64,000 bases of DNA, from contig NC_017857.3 in the NCBI RefSeq assembly GCF_000260985.4, positions 868,001 through 932,000 of the forward strand, written 5' to 3'. Below, piece after piece: positions 18,309 to 26,927 of this stretch (its first letter is position 1; each line of letters starts with the position of its first letter). The DNA is from Methylophaga nitratireducenticrescens (GTDB lineage: Bacteria; Pseudomonadota; Gammaproteobacteria; Nitrosococcales; Methylophagaceae). The position numbers and the translations under genes were made by a program. The notes beneath the pieces were generated by a model that saw only the letters and a program-made list of their open reading frames with translations, was not told where the DNA came from and searched no databases.

Positions 18309-18860
18309 ATGATGGCAAATTCTGAAAACAGTGTTTTAGTGATAATTGATGTCCAGCAGAAATTGGCTCAGGCTATGCCTCAAGGCGTGCATGAACGACT
18401 CAACAAACAGATCAACATCCTGCTGACTGCTGCCAAGGTGCTGAGTATTCCGGTTATCGTGACAGAACAATACCCCAAGGGGCTCGGGCCTACAGAAGCT
18501 GATTTACAGAACAATTTGCCTGTGGGAACCAAAACGATCGAAAAAACCTGTTTTTCCTGCCTGCAATCTGAAGATTTTCGCTTTCAACTTGCTGCAACTC
18601 ACCGCCAGCAGGTCATTCTGGTGGGAATGGAAACGCATATATGTGTATTGCAAACTGCATTAGCATTAAAGGCCGAAAACTATAACGTTCATGTGGCAGA
18701 AGATGGTGTTTGTTCCCGCTCAAAGTCCAATCAATACAATGCTATTCAACGCATGCGCCATGCCGGAGTGATAATTAGCAATGTGGAATCGATTCTGTTT
18801 GAATGGCTTGGTGATGCCAGCCATGCCGAATTTAAAACACTGGCCAAACTGATTGTCTAA
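18309..18860 (+). CDS. Isochorismatase-like cysteine hydrolase
   Basis: About 183 residues from the ATG at 18309, chosen over a GTG at 18297 because the AAGGAG ribosome site at 18291-18296 abuts the GTG. The family triad is visible as Asp in VIIDVQQKL, Lys in the EKTCFSC segment and Cys in GMETHICVLQTAL. Proteins like this (YcaC or nicotinamidase-related) hydrolyse small amides or esters, but the substrate is unknown. Its 3' end overlaps the convergent DUF1289 gene by 4 bases. Confidence 0.88.
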   Translation: MMANSENSVLVIIDVQQKLAQAMPQGVHERLNKQINILLTAAKVLSIPVIVTEQYPKGLGPTEADLQNNLPVGTKTIEKTCFSCLQSEDFRFQLAATHRQQVILVGMETHICVLQTALALKAENYNVHVAEDGVCSRSKSNQYNAIQRMRHAGVIISNVESILFEWLGDASHAEFKTLAKLIV

Positions 18861-19057
18861 CGGTTGCGATGTGCGTTAGCTTGACGCTGCCGCCTTTTTT
18901 TACAGTTCATTACCGTTACCTGCCTGTCCGCTTCAGTCATATTTTCCCAGCGTAATATCTCATCCATCGTCCGAAAACAGCCTCGACAGATATCTTGTGC
19001 ATCAAGACCGCATTTACCAATGCAAGGGCTGGGAGTGAATGATTTATCTGAGTTCAT
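18857..19057 (-). CDS. DUF1289 family small cysteine protein
   Basis: A 66-residue protein with four conserved cysteines in SPCIGKCGLDAQDICRGCFRT, followed by MDEILRWENMTEADRQ. This pattern defines the DUF1289 (YdhL-like) family, where the cysteines probably bind iron-sulfur or zinc. The function of the family is not known. It faces the isochorismatase-like gene tail to tail. Confidence 0.87.
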   Translation of the reverse strand: MNSDKSFTPSPCIGKCGLDAQDICRGCFRTMDEILRWENMTEADRQVTVMNCKKRRQRQANAHRNR

Positions 19058-19432
19058 AGTGCGGTAGTTTAATTCATTTTATGATGTTTAATGTGAGTTG
19101 CGAGGCTTGCTGTATGGCGTTGAGCTTGCAAATAAATAACCTAAAGCTGACTTTTTCGACTTAACGTCGAGTTCATTTTCTTTGCATGCCCACAAATTCA
19201 TCAGGAATGAATTTGGACGTCATATGCTGCGCCCGAAGGGTGAGTGGCATGGATGCCATAAATCAAACAGTGGCTTGTCCGTGATCCAGACAAAACTGTG
19301 CTACTCATCAGCACAACAGGGGGATTAGGAGGATCTTGAAACTGCTTTCATTGTAAAAAGTTTGGTAGGTTGGATTGAGGTACAAAACCCAACATCTTAA
19401 TTTAATTCACTGCCAAATTTAATGGTGAAAAC
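19058..19432. repeat. Intergenic region with two palindromic repeats
   Basis: No gene is seen in this 375-base gap. A perfect 9-base inverted repeat, CAAATTCAT-CAGGA-ATGAATTTG, lies at 19193-19215. A second dyad, around GGTTGGATTGAGG...AAACCCAAC at 19366-19395, resembles a GGTTGGGTTGAGG/AAACCCAAC palindrome that recurs in many bacterial genomes. The gap separates two minus-strand genes and presumably holds the DUF1289 promoter and repeats of unknown role. Confidence 0.5.
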
Positions 19433-20944
19433 TCAAGCATGAAACCGCTGCCGTTTATTGGCCAAACCGACTTTGGCGGGTTTGTTTAAGGTTGGCAGCG
19501 CTTCATAATCCGGCTGGCCTTTGAGTCCGGCACGGGCATAATCCAGTCGCAAATGATCTTTGACCAATTCCGCCGGGTGATGCATATCGTCAGTCAGCAC
19601 CACATAAATCAGTTCAAACAGGCGTTTCAAGGCAATTTTGGCCGTTTGACCGGTACGCTGATAAATCTGATCTGACAAGGTTATGAAATGCCAGAACGGT
19701 TGCTCATCAAGCAGCAGCGACAGGGTATTGATAAACCGTCCTGAGTTACCGATCAAATCCCAATAACGGGCAAAACGATTAACCCGTTGCATGGTAGCAA
19801 AGTCGATGTCACGGCTACTGAGCAGGTTATAGGGGGGCAGAGGATTAAAGCGTAAATCACTGGCTTCATTATGCCGATTTAATGGTGCGCCACGCAGACG
19901 TTTGAGAATGCCGACCTGAATTTCATGGGGATTCAATGCAATCAATTGATCAAAGCTGTCAGCAAAATTCTCCAAGGTATCACCGGGCAAACCGAAGATC
20001 AGATCGGTGTGTAAATGTGCGCCGCTCTGTTCACGTAGCCAGCGAATATTGTCTTTGCTTTTATCGTTGTTTTGCTTACGACTGATACGTTCCTGGATTT
20101 CGCTGTCAAAGGTCTGAATACCAATTTCAAACTGCAGGCTGTTGGGCGGAAATTTCTGTAATACCGATTTCAATTTATCCGGCAGATTATCCGGTACCAC
20201 TTCAAAATGCAGATATAAATTATCGCTCATGCGTTCCAGGAAAAACTCCAGAATGGCAATGCTGGTGGTTATTTTCAGATTGAAGGTACGGTCGATAAAT
20301 TTGAAATTGCGCACGCCGCGCTGCCACAGCTGATCTATTTCAGCGAGAAATGCATCGAGTGGAAATGTCGTCGCGGTTTTATCCAAAGACGATAAACAGA
20401 ACTCACACTTGAATGGACAGCCCCGTGATGCTTCAACGTAGATCAACCGGTTGCGAATATCCTCATCGTTGTAAAAACGGTAGGGCAGAATCAACTGTTC
20501 CAGTGGTGTTGCCCGGCCATCAATATATTTAGTTTCAGGACATTCATTGCGCAGTATTTTTTCGCACAGCTCGCGAAAATCCTGTTCACCAGGACCGGCA
20601 ATCACATAGTCGGCTAACTCACACACTTTTGGTAAATCAGGTGAATGACTGACTTCCGGGCCACCGAGAATAATGCGAATTTCAGGCTTAATCGATTTTA
20701 ACAAGGCAACAACGGCTTCAATTTCACTGACATTCCAGATATACACACTGAAGCCGATAATCTCAGGCTGATAGCTAAGCAATTTTTCAGCAATACTCAG
20801 CGGTTGTTCCTGAATAGTAAATTCGATCAGTTCGGCGGCGGATTGCTGCTCACCGAGATTGGCATATAAATAACGCAAACCAAATGCCGAATGCATATAG
20901 CGGGCATTAAGCGTAGTGAGCAGGATGTTGGCAGTAGTCGACAT
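19433..20944 (-). CDS. B12-binding domain radical SAM protein (DUF4080-type)
   Basis: About 503 residues from the ATG at 20944; a TTG 18 bases upstream would add six residues. The N-terminal cobalamin-binding-like domain begins ILLTTLNARYMHSAFGLRYLYANLG. The radical SAM motif CxxxCxxC is in EASRGCPFKCEFCLSS. A C-terminal DUF4080-type region follows. Such enzymes occur widely in proteobacteria but the reaction is unknown. It lies 36 bases after the sbcB stop on the same strand and could be co-transcribed with hemL and sbcB. Confidence 0.87.
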   Translation of the reverse strand: MSTTANILLTTLNARYMHSAFGLRYLYANLGEQQSAAELIEFTIQEQPLSIAEKLLSYQPEIIGFSVYIWNVSEIEAVVALLKSIKPEIRIILGGPEVSHSPDLPKVCELADYVIAGPGEQDFRELCEKILRNECPETKYIDGRATPLEQLILPYRFYNDEDIRNRLIYVEASRGCPFKCEFCLSSLDKTATTFPLDAFLAEIDQLWQRGVRNFKFIDRTFNLKITTSIAILEFFLERMSDNLYLHFEVVPDNLPDKLKSVLQKFPPNSLQFEIGIQTFDSEIQERISRKQNNDKSKDNIRWLREQSGAHLHTDLIFGLPGDTLENFADSFDQLIALNPHEIQVGILKRLRGAPLNRHNEASDLRFNPLPPYNLLSSRDIDFATMQRVNRFARYWDLIGNSGRFINTLSLLLDEQPFWHFITLSDQIYQRTGQTAKIALKRLFELIYVVLTDDMHHPAELVKDHLRLDYARAGLKGQPDYEALPTLNKPAKVGLANKRQRFHA

Positions 20945-20980
20945 GCGCACATTGTAAATCAAACGTGCCGATCAATCTGT

Positions 20981-22423
20981 TCAGTTCATTCCTAACGAGG
21001 TTTGTTGCTCCATTACATAGCGTTGCAAGTCGTCCAAAGTTTGCTGTTGGTCTACGGTGATCTCTTGTTGACGACACTCGGCTAATGCGGCGTTAAATTT
21101 TTCAAAGGTAAGTCCAGGCGACACAGTTGCGGTTAATTTGTTACGACAGAATTGCTGCCATTGTTCCGCTTCACTTTCATTTAACGATTCGGGCCAGTTA
21201 CGTGCCCGGTAACGAAACAGCATTTCAGGTAATCGCGGATCGTTAAAAGGAATCGATAACGTGCCCAATTGATCAGGAGCCGCTTCACGAATCAGGGTCA
21301 TTTTGTTTTTATCGCCGTCATCAAAAAAACCGCCGCCATATAAACTGGCATCGACATCGTCTATTTCATCAAACGATTTTTGACTGAACACGGTCTGCAA
21401 TTTTTGCTGTAATGATTCTCCGGCCTCACGCAGAAGTTGCAGATGTTTGTGACTTAATTCCCGATCAATCTGCAGCCGCTCAGCAGCCGCATCATCCAGC
21501 GTAGCAGCAGGAACAATGACCGGACATTTATTGATATGCACGGTTTTTAATGCTGGACGGGAAGCACCTTCAGGCAAATCCCTGGTAGGTGTAAATAACC
21601 ATTGTCGGATGGTATCGGCATCCTGCTCCAGTAACGCCGAGGGATCATGGCGAAGGTCATAAACAACTACCCCATTGTTGTTATTGGGTTCTTTGGCAAT
21701 GGGCATCACCAATGCCGTATTGCAATATTCAGATGGGTACATGCGTGAGGTATGCAATACCGGATCCGCATGATGCAGGTTCAGTAACGGAGCAAGCTGC
21801 TGTTTACGGCGTAACTGATAAATATAGTCATACAGTTTTGGCTGACGATCTTTAATCAGTTTTGCCAGCGCGATGGTGGCATGCACATCCACTAACGCAT
21901 CATGCGCGCCCTGATGTTCAATGCCGTTTGCCGCAGTGAGTGCTTCGAGCCGGAAGCTGGGCAGACCATCTTCACGATTAGGCCATTCGATGCCTTCCGG
22001 ACGCAAAGCGCGGGTGAGTCGCACCATATCAATAATGTCCCAGCGCGAATTACCGTTTTGCCATTCACGGGCATAGGCGTCGTAAAAATTACGAAACAGA
22101 GCGAAGCGGGTAAATTCATCATCAAACCGCAAACTGTTATAGCCCACACCACAGGTGCCTGGCTTAGACAATTCCTGATGAATTACTTTGATAAATTCAG
22201 CTTCAGTCAGACCATCCTGTAGTGCTTTCTGAGGGGTGATGCCAGTAATCAGACTCGCCATTGGATGCGGTAAAACATCGGCTGCCGGTTTGCAGTAAAT
22301 CATCAACGGTTCACCGATGATATTCAGATCTTCATCAGTGCGCACCCCGGCAAATTGCAGTGGCCGATCAAAGCGCGGATCGGTTCCCGTAGTCTCATAA
22401 TCGTGCCAGTACAGCGTATTCAT
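20981..22423 (-). CDS. sbcB: Exodeoxyribonuclease I
   Basis: A 480-residue 3'-5' single-strand DNA exonuclease. The DnaQ-type active-site motif HDYETTGTDPRFDRPLQFAGVRTD opens the protein, with later acidic residues in YNSLRFDDEF and GAHDALVDVHATIALA. The C-terminal SH3-like and helical domains follow. Length matches E. coli ExoI (about 475). It functions in mismatch repair and recombination. It starts immediately after the hemL stop with no gap. Confidence 0.95.
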   Translation of the reverse strand: MNTLYWHDYETTGTDPRFDRPLQFAGVRTDEDLNIIGEPLMIYCKPAADVLPHPMASLITGITPQKALQDGLTEAEFIKVIHQELSKPGTCGVGYNSLRFDDEFTRFALFRNFYDAYAREWQNGNSRWDIIDMVRLTRALRPEGIEWPNREDGLPSFRLEALTAANGIEHQGAHDALVDVHATIALAKLIKDRQPKLYDYIYQLRRKQQLAPLLNLHHADPVLHTSRMYPSEYCNTALVMPIAKEPNNNNGVVVYDLRHDPSALLEQDADTIRQWLFTPTRDLPEGASRPALKTVHINKCPVIVPAATLDDAAAERLQIDRELSHKHLQLLREAGESLQQKLQTVFSQKSFDEIDDVDASLYGGGFFDDGDKNKMTLIREAAPDQLGTLSIPFNDPRLPEMLFRYRARNWPESLNESEAEQWQQFCRNKLTATVSPGLTFEKFNAALAECRQQEITVDQQQTLDDLQRYVMEQQTSLGMN

Positions 22424-23710
22424 TTATAAGCTCGCCAAAACCCGTTCTGCTGCTGCCAGAGTAGCTTCAATTTCATCATCACCATGGGCGGCAGAGACAA
22501 AGCCCGCCTCAAATGCAGAGGGTGCAAGATAAACACCGCGATCCAACATGCCGTGATAGAACTTCTTAAATCGTTCCTGATCACATTGGGTGACCTGTTC
22601 AAAAAACTCAATGTTGTTTTCTTCAGTAAAGAAAAAGCCAAACATGCCACCAATATAATTAATGCTCATCGGGATACCGGCCGCATCGGCTTTTTGTTTC
22701 AAGCCATTGGCCAGTTTGGCGGTCTGTTGGCTGAGTCGATCATGAAAGCCGGGTTGTTGCACCAGCTTCAAAGTCGCCAGGCCAGCTGCCATTGCCACTG
22801 GGTTCCCCGATAAAGTACCTGCCTGATACACCGGCCCAAGCGGTGCAATAGAATGCATCACATCTTTGCGACCACCAAAAGCGCCGACCGGTAAACCACC
22901 GCCGACCACTTTACCTAATGTAGTGAGATCCGGTTTGACACCATAATACGCCTGTGCACCGCCCAAGGCCACCCGAAAGCCGGTCATCACTTCATCAAAA
23001 ATCAACAGGCTGCCATATTGATCACAGACTCCGCGTAAGCCTTCGAGAAAACCCGGAATGGGTGGAATACAGTTCATATTGCCGGCAACCGGTTCAACAA
23101 TAATGCAGGCAACCTGATCACCCATTTCAGCAAAACACTGTTTCACTGATTCAATATCGTTGTAACGCAGCGTAATCGTGTGTTCAGCAATCGCTTTAGG
23201 CACACCAGCTGAAGAGGGTTCGCCAAGCGTTAATGCACCACTGCCAGCTTTGACTAATAACGAGTCTGCATGACCGTGGTAACAGCCTTCAAACTTCACT
23301 ATTTTGTCACGACCGGTATGACCGCGTGCAAGGCGGATGGCGCTCATGGTCGCTTCAGTACCTGAGCTCACCATACGAACCATTTCCATCGAGGGAACGA
23401 GTTCACAGAGTAAATCCGCCATTTCAGTTTCAATCGCGGTGGGCGCGCCATATCCCAGACCATTTACACACATTTTCTGAACGGCCTCAATGACTTGCGG
23501 ATGCGCATGACCGGCAATCATCGGTCCCCAGGAACCGATATAATCAATGTAATTTTTACCTTCTACATCGGTGAGCCAGGCACCTTTTGCGCTACTGAAA
23601 AATACCGGATTACCGCCGACACCTTTGAATGCACGTACCGGTGAATTGACGCCACCCGGAATATGTTTTTGTGCCTGAAGGAAAAGTTGTTGATTGCTTT
23701 GTGCTTGCAT
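22424..23710 (-). CDS. hemL: Glutamate-1-semialdehyde 2,1-aminomutase
   Basis: A 428-residue PLP enzyme making 5-aminolevulinate for haem and cobalamin synthesis by the C5 pathway. The N-terminal [19 protein letters not shown] and the PLP-lysine segment [18 protein letters not shown] are diagnostic, and the catalytic [16 protein letters not shown] is present. Length is normal. It is divergent from the third sensor kinase gene at 23857, and the 146-base gap between them must contain both promoters. Confidence 0.97.
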   Translation of the reverse strand: MQAQSNQQLFLQAQKHIPGGVNSPVRAFKGVGGNPVFFSSAKGAWLTDVEGKNYIDYIGSWGPMIAGHAHPQVIEAVQKMCVNGLGYGAPTAIETEMADLLCELVPSMEMVRMVSSGTEATMSAIRLARGHTGRDKIVKFEGCYHGHADSLLVKAGSGALTLGEPSSAGVPKAIAEHTITLRYNDIESVKQCFAEMGDQVACIIVEPVAGNMNCIPPIPGFLEGLRGVCDQYGSLLIFDEVMTGFRVALGGAQAYYGVKPDLTTLGKVVGGGLPVGAFGGRKDVMHSIAPLGPVYQAGTLSGNPVAMAAGLATLKLVQQPGFHDRLSQQTAKLANGLKQKADAAGIPMSINYIGGMFGFFFTEENNIEFFEQVTQCDQERFKKFYHGMLDRGVYLAPSAFEAGFVSAAHGDDEIEATLAAAERVLASL

Positions 23711-23785
23711 TTACAGAGTCCTGATTTGATATGTGCGATAATTTTAGAGCTTATTGATCTTTCATAGCCAACTTTTGGGTCGAAA

Positions 23786-23830
23786 TAGAGTCACCTGCTG
23801 TGGCGATGATGGAACAACAGCCCTTAAGCC
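23786..23830. repeat. Possible degenerate end of the 31.7-kb repeat element
   Basis: The segment ACCTGCTGTGGCGATGATGG then AACAACAGCCCT resembles the right end of the inverted-repeat element at 31.7 kb (GGTGGCGATGGAAG then ATAAACAGACCCT), with small gaps. It could be a solo remnant. The match was aligned by eye and is only partial. Confidence 0.3.
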
Positions 23831-23856
23831 TATCACAGCGAGATAACTGACCCGAC

Positions 23857-25194
23857 ATGAGCCTGAAACTGCGTTTATTGATCATTGTAACCTTGATTCT
23901 GGTATTCAACTTTGTCGCCGCTGGCTATTTTATGATCCAGAATGCCCGTCAGGCTGTAGCGGCTGAAATGGCTTCCAGTACACAGTTGGCACGCGGACTA
24001 TTAATCAATGCTTTACCGACGTTACGTTTTTCCAATGATCTGAGTGAGCGGGTAACCCTGATCGTCGACAGTGTACGACATACTCGACATATCCGCGCCT
24101 GGTTTGAAGATATGAACGGTCAACCGTTAATTGGCCATGAAGAAGGGGTCCCGTTCACCAACCGACCAGATGCGCCGGACTGGTTTATCCGGTTAATGGA
24201 ACCGGAAGCGGTGGCGTTTCGGCGACTTATTACCCGCGGTAGCCAATCGTATGGTTATCTGGTGGTTGAAGCCGATCCCAGTGATGAGGTCACCGAGGTA
24301 TGGCGGGACATGGAAACCTTGATGTTACTAGGCTTGTTTTTTCTGACCGTAATTTCCAGTCTTATTTATATGGCGTTGTTACATGGGTTAAAGCCGCTAC
24401 GGCAATTAGCAGATGCATTAGGCCGGCTTGAGAAAGGCGATTTTCATGCACGTGTTGATACCGGTGGAGCTAAAGAATTAAAACCAATTCAAATTCGTTT
24501 TAATCATATGGCCGATGTATTGGAAACGACAATGGCTGAAAACCATGCACTGGCAGGTAATATGCTGACTTTACAGGAGTCTGAACGTCGTGACCTGGCG
24601 CGTGAACTACATGATGAATTGGCCCCATGCTTGTTTGGTATTAGAGTAGATCTTGCTGAAATTGAACGTATTGCTATCGAAAACAAAATGCCGGATGTTG
24701 AAGAAAAAGTCAGCTCGGTCAAATTAATTACCAGTCATATACAGTCTCTGGTTCGTAAAATGCTCAGCCGTTTGCGGCCTATGACGCTTGATGATCTCGG
24801 ACTGGCAGAAGCTTTACGTGATATGTTGCATAACTGGCGTGACCGTCAACCGGAAATTGATTGGGAATGGGATTTTGTTGGTGATTTCACCGGTCTGGCA
24901 GATACTCTGCAAGTAACGGTTTATCGGGTAGTGCAGGAATGTACTACCAATTGTGTCCGCCATGCTGAGGCCAGCCATGTGCGGGTTGAAGTCAAGCGTG
25001 AAACACACTATATAAAAGTAACGGTTACCGATGATGGTAAGGGGCTGGACACTTCTGCAGTCAAAGGTTTTGGTTTAATCGGAATGCGCGAAAGGGTCTC
25101 GGCATTAGGTGGTAAGATTGCGTTTGATACTGCCGAAGGTCAGGGTTTGCAAGTACGGGTAATGATCCCTTTGAAGAGTGAAAATCAAAAATGA
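23857..25194 (+). CDS. Sensor histidine kinase, HAMP-HisKA_3
   Basis: A 445-residue membrane kinase. Transmembrane segments are near residues 7-26 and 154-175, enclosing a periplasmic domain of about 125 residues. A HAMP linker (176-228) leads to the HisKA_3 helix with phospho-acceptor His252 in RRDLARELHDELAPC. The ATPase N-box VQECTTNCVRHAE, DDGKGLD and LIGMRERV follow. Start and sensor layout resemble the kinase at 4 kb (MSLKLR; periplasmic region ending in PDWFIRLMEPE), so the two are paralogues. It overlaps its regulator by 4 bases and lies upstream of a TonB cluster it may control. Confidence 0.9.
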   Translation: MSLKLRLLIIVTLILVFNFVAAGYFMIQNARQAVAAEMASSTQLARGLLINALPTLRFSNDLSERVTLIVDSVRHTRHIRAWFEDMNGQPLIGHEEGVPFTNRPDAPDWFIRLMEPEAVAFRRLITRGSQSYGYLVVEADPSDEVTEVWRDMETLMLLGLFFLTVISSLIYMALLHGLKPLRQLADALGRLEKGDFHARVDTGGAKELKPIQIRFNHMADVLETTMAENHALAGNMLTLQESERRDLARELHDELAPCLFGIRVDLAEIERIAIENKMPDVEEKVSSVKLITSHIQSLVRKMLSRLRPMTLDDLGLAEALRDMLHNWRDRQPEIDWEWDFVGDFTGLADTLQVTVYRVVQECTTNCVRHAEASHVRVEVKRETHYIKVTVTDDGKGLDTSAVKGFGLIGMRERVSALGGKIAFDTAEGQGLQVRVMIPLKSENQK

Positions 25195-25826
25195 AACAAA
25201 ACATCACAATCCTGGTGGTAGATGATCATCCAATCGTCAGAGCGGGCTGCAGGCAGCTGATTCAGCAAATTCCATCGGCTAAGGTGGTTGAAGCTGAAAC
25301 AGGTGAAGAAGGATATCGACTGTTCCAGGAGGTGTATCCGGATATGGTGTTATTGGATATCACATTACCGGGTGTCGGTGGACTGGAAGTGCTGCGCCGA
25401 ATTCGAGCCAACCGTGATACGGCCAAAGTGTTAATGTTTAGCATGCATGAAGATCCGGTATTTGCATCACGTGCAATGCAGGCTGGGGCTCGCGGTTATA
25501 TCACCAAAAATAATGCTGCTGACCATCTGGTTGAGGCCGTCAGTAAAGTGCTTGAAGGCAAAATATACCTGAGTCCGGATATGGCACAACAGCTGGCGAT
25601 GTTGAATATCGATGCTGGTACCAGTGCGCTAAGTGATCTATCCCGACGTGAATTGGAAATTTTACGCTTGCTTGGAGAAGGAAAAAGCATGAATGAAATT
25701 TCTGATGTTTTAGGTATCAGTTATAAAACTGTCGCAAATAATCTGACCCAGATTAAAGCTAAGCTGGATATCAACAAAACCGCCGAGTTGATGCGCTTTG
25801 CGATCAGCCATGGATTGTCATCCTAA
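25191..25826 (+). CDS. LuxR/NarL-family response regulator
   Basis: A 211-residue regulator whose ATG overlaps the kinase stop (ATGA). The receiver has Asp11-Asp12, phospho-acceptor Asp56 (MVLLDITLPG) and Lys in GYITKNN. The C-terminal LuxR helix-turn-helix is LSRRELEILRLLGEGKSMNEI and LGISYKTVANNLTQI. It forms a pair with the preceding kinase and is paralogous to the two regulators at 5.7 and 7.9 kb. The nearest downstream genes are the DUF3450-ExbB-TonB cluster. Confidence 0.92.
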   Translation: MKQNITILVVDDHPIVRAGCRQLIQQIPSAKVVEAETGEEGYRLFQEVYPDMVLLDITLPGVGGLEVLRRIRANRDTAKVLMFSMHEDPVFASRAMQAGARGYITKNNAADHLVEAVSKVLEGKIYLSPDMAQQLAMLNIDAGTSALSDLSRRELEILRLLGEGKSMNEISDVLGISYKTVANNLTQIKAKLDINKTAELMRFAISHGLSS

Positions 25827-25857
25827 CCTCCTGTTTTTGCGTCTATGTTTTTGAAAA

Positions 25858-25869
25858 GGAACATGTTCC
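25858..25869. promoter_or_regulatory. Perfect 12-base palindrome GGAACATGTTCC
   Basis: A perfect 12-base palindrome lies 31 bases after the response regulator stop and just before a strong AAAAGGAG motif. It could be an operator for the adjacent LuxR-type regulator or a small RNA stem. No T-run follows, so it is not a terminator. Confidence 0.35.
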
Positions 25870-26020
25870 CGTTTTAAAAGGAGAAGTCACTCATGGCGAA
25901 TGGACTTGCAATAAGTATTATTTGTAACAAGTCCATAGGAATGTTCAGCTTCTATAGTCTTATATTTCTCTCTCCTTCTATTGAAGGTTTCAGCCAGTCC
26001 CTAGGGTCTGGCTTTTTTTT
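25870..26020 (+). ncRNA. Candidate small RNA or leader ending in a terminator
   Basis: This stretch has an AAAAGGAG ribosome-site-like motif, an ATG at 25893, a 9-base inverted repeat (ATGGACTTG 25900-25908 with CAAGTCCAT 25928-25936), several GGA trinucleotides, and a strong terminator. The open frame from 25893 runs 70 codons but passes straight through the terminator stem and has no recognisable features, so a full-length protein is unlikely. A GGA-rich transcript with a terminator is reminiscent of CsrA/RsmA-binding small RNAs, but the family was not confirmed. Confidence 0.35.
25992..26020 (+). terminator. Rho-independent terminator upstream of the TonB cluster
   Basis: An AGCCAG-T-CCC / GGG-T-CTGGCT stem (10 base pairs with one mismatch, 2-base centre) is followed by a run of eight T. 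It separates the kinase/regulator pair and the candidate small RNA from the DUF3450-TonB operon. Confidence 0.9.
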
Positions 26021-26159
26021 GCCTTTTAATTACACTTTTCCCCAACTGATTCGTCTAAATGATAAGAGATCGCATTTAGGCTTTCCACTGTGTGCATTCT
26101 CTTGATAAGATGTCGCTTTCATTTCCACCGCCGACATCCGGTAACACAAGGAAAATTTT

Positions 26160-26927
26160 ATGCAATTTAATTTTAGCCGACTATGCTGCCTGTTGGGCAT
26201 TTGGTTGGTGCCATTATTCACCTATGCTGGCGCATTGGATCTGGCTGTTGATCAGCAGGTTCAGACTGATATTGCTGCACAGCGAACACAGCAACAAATT
26301 GATAGTCTTGATGATGAGACGCGAGAATTGCTAGCGGAGTATCGCAGTATACTAAATCAAAAAGAGAGTCTGGCGGCTTATAACAGTCAACTCGAACAGC
26401 TGGTTTCTTCTCAACAGGACGAGCTGGCTTCAGTTGAGGATCAGCTAGCCAATATCGATACCACACAACGCGATATCACTCCACTGATGATAAAAATGGT
26501 GGAAGTCATCGAACAGTTTGTTGAGCTGGACACGCCATTTTTACCGGAAGAGCGTAATAGTCGTGTCGCCCAACTGAAAGCAATGATGGATCGTGCAGAT
26601 GTCAATCTGTCGGAAAAATACCGCCGTATTCTGGAAGCCTACCAAGTGGAGACAGAATATGGACGGACCCTGGAAGCGTATCAAGGCGAATTGGAAGCAG
26701 AAGAACAGAATCGAACAGTCGATTTTTTAAGAGTAGGGCGCGTTGGGTTGTATTATCTGACATTGGATCAACTGGAAGCCGGAATGTGGGATCAGGAAAC
26801 AAAGAGTTGGCAGCAACTCCCACGTGATGCTATTCAATCTGTTGCTCAGGGCCTTAAAGTGGCTCGCAAGCAATTGCCACCCGATTTATTAACCCTGCCG
26901 GTCAAAACGCCAGAGGCAAACCGATGA
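26160..26927 (+). CDS. DUF3450 family periplasmic coiled-coil protein
   Basis: A 255-residue exported protein with a signal peptide (about residues 1-23, ending TYA). Residues 30-110 are Gln/Glu-rich and should form a long coiled coil, followed by the conserved DUF3450 region with RVGRVGLYYLTLDQLEAGMWD. DUF3450 proteins almost always open operons that encode an ExbB-type pair, ExbD, TonB and a TPR protein, exactly as here. They are presumed to be periplasmic parts of a TonB2-like energy-transfer complex. It overlaps the next gene by 4 bases. Confidence 0.88.
   Translation: MQFNFSRLCCLLGIWLVPLFTYAGALDLAVDQQVQTDIAAQRTQQQIDSLDDETRELLAEYRSILNQKESLAAYNSQLEQLVSSQQDELASVEDQLANIDTTQRDITPLMIKMVEVIEQFVELDTPFLPEERNSRVAQLKAMMDRADVNLSEKYRRILEAYQVETEYGRTLEAYQGELEAEEQNRTVDFLRVGRVGLYYLTLDQLEAGMWDQETKSWQQLPRDAIQSVAQGLKVARKQLPPDLLTLPVKTPEANR

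Noticed and set aside
25893-26105. 70-codon frame with a strong ribosome site, as a protein gene
   Set aside because: The frame passes through a strong terminator stem and T-run, and the peptide has no recognisable features. A small RNA or short leader is a better reading.
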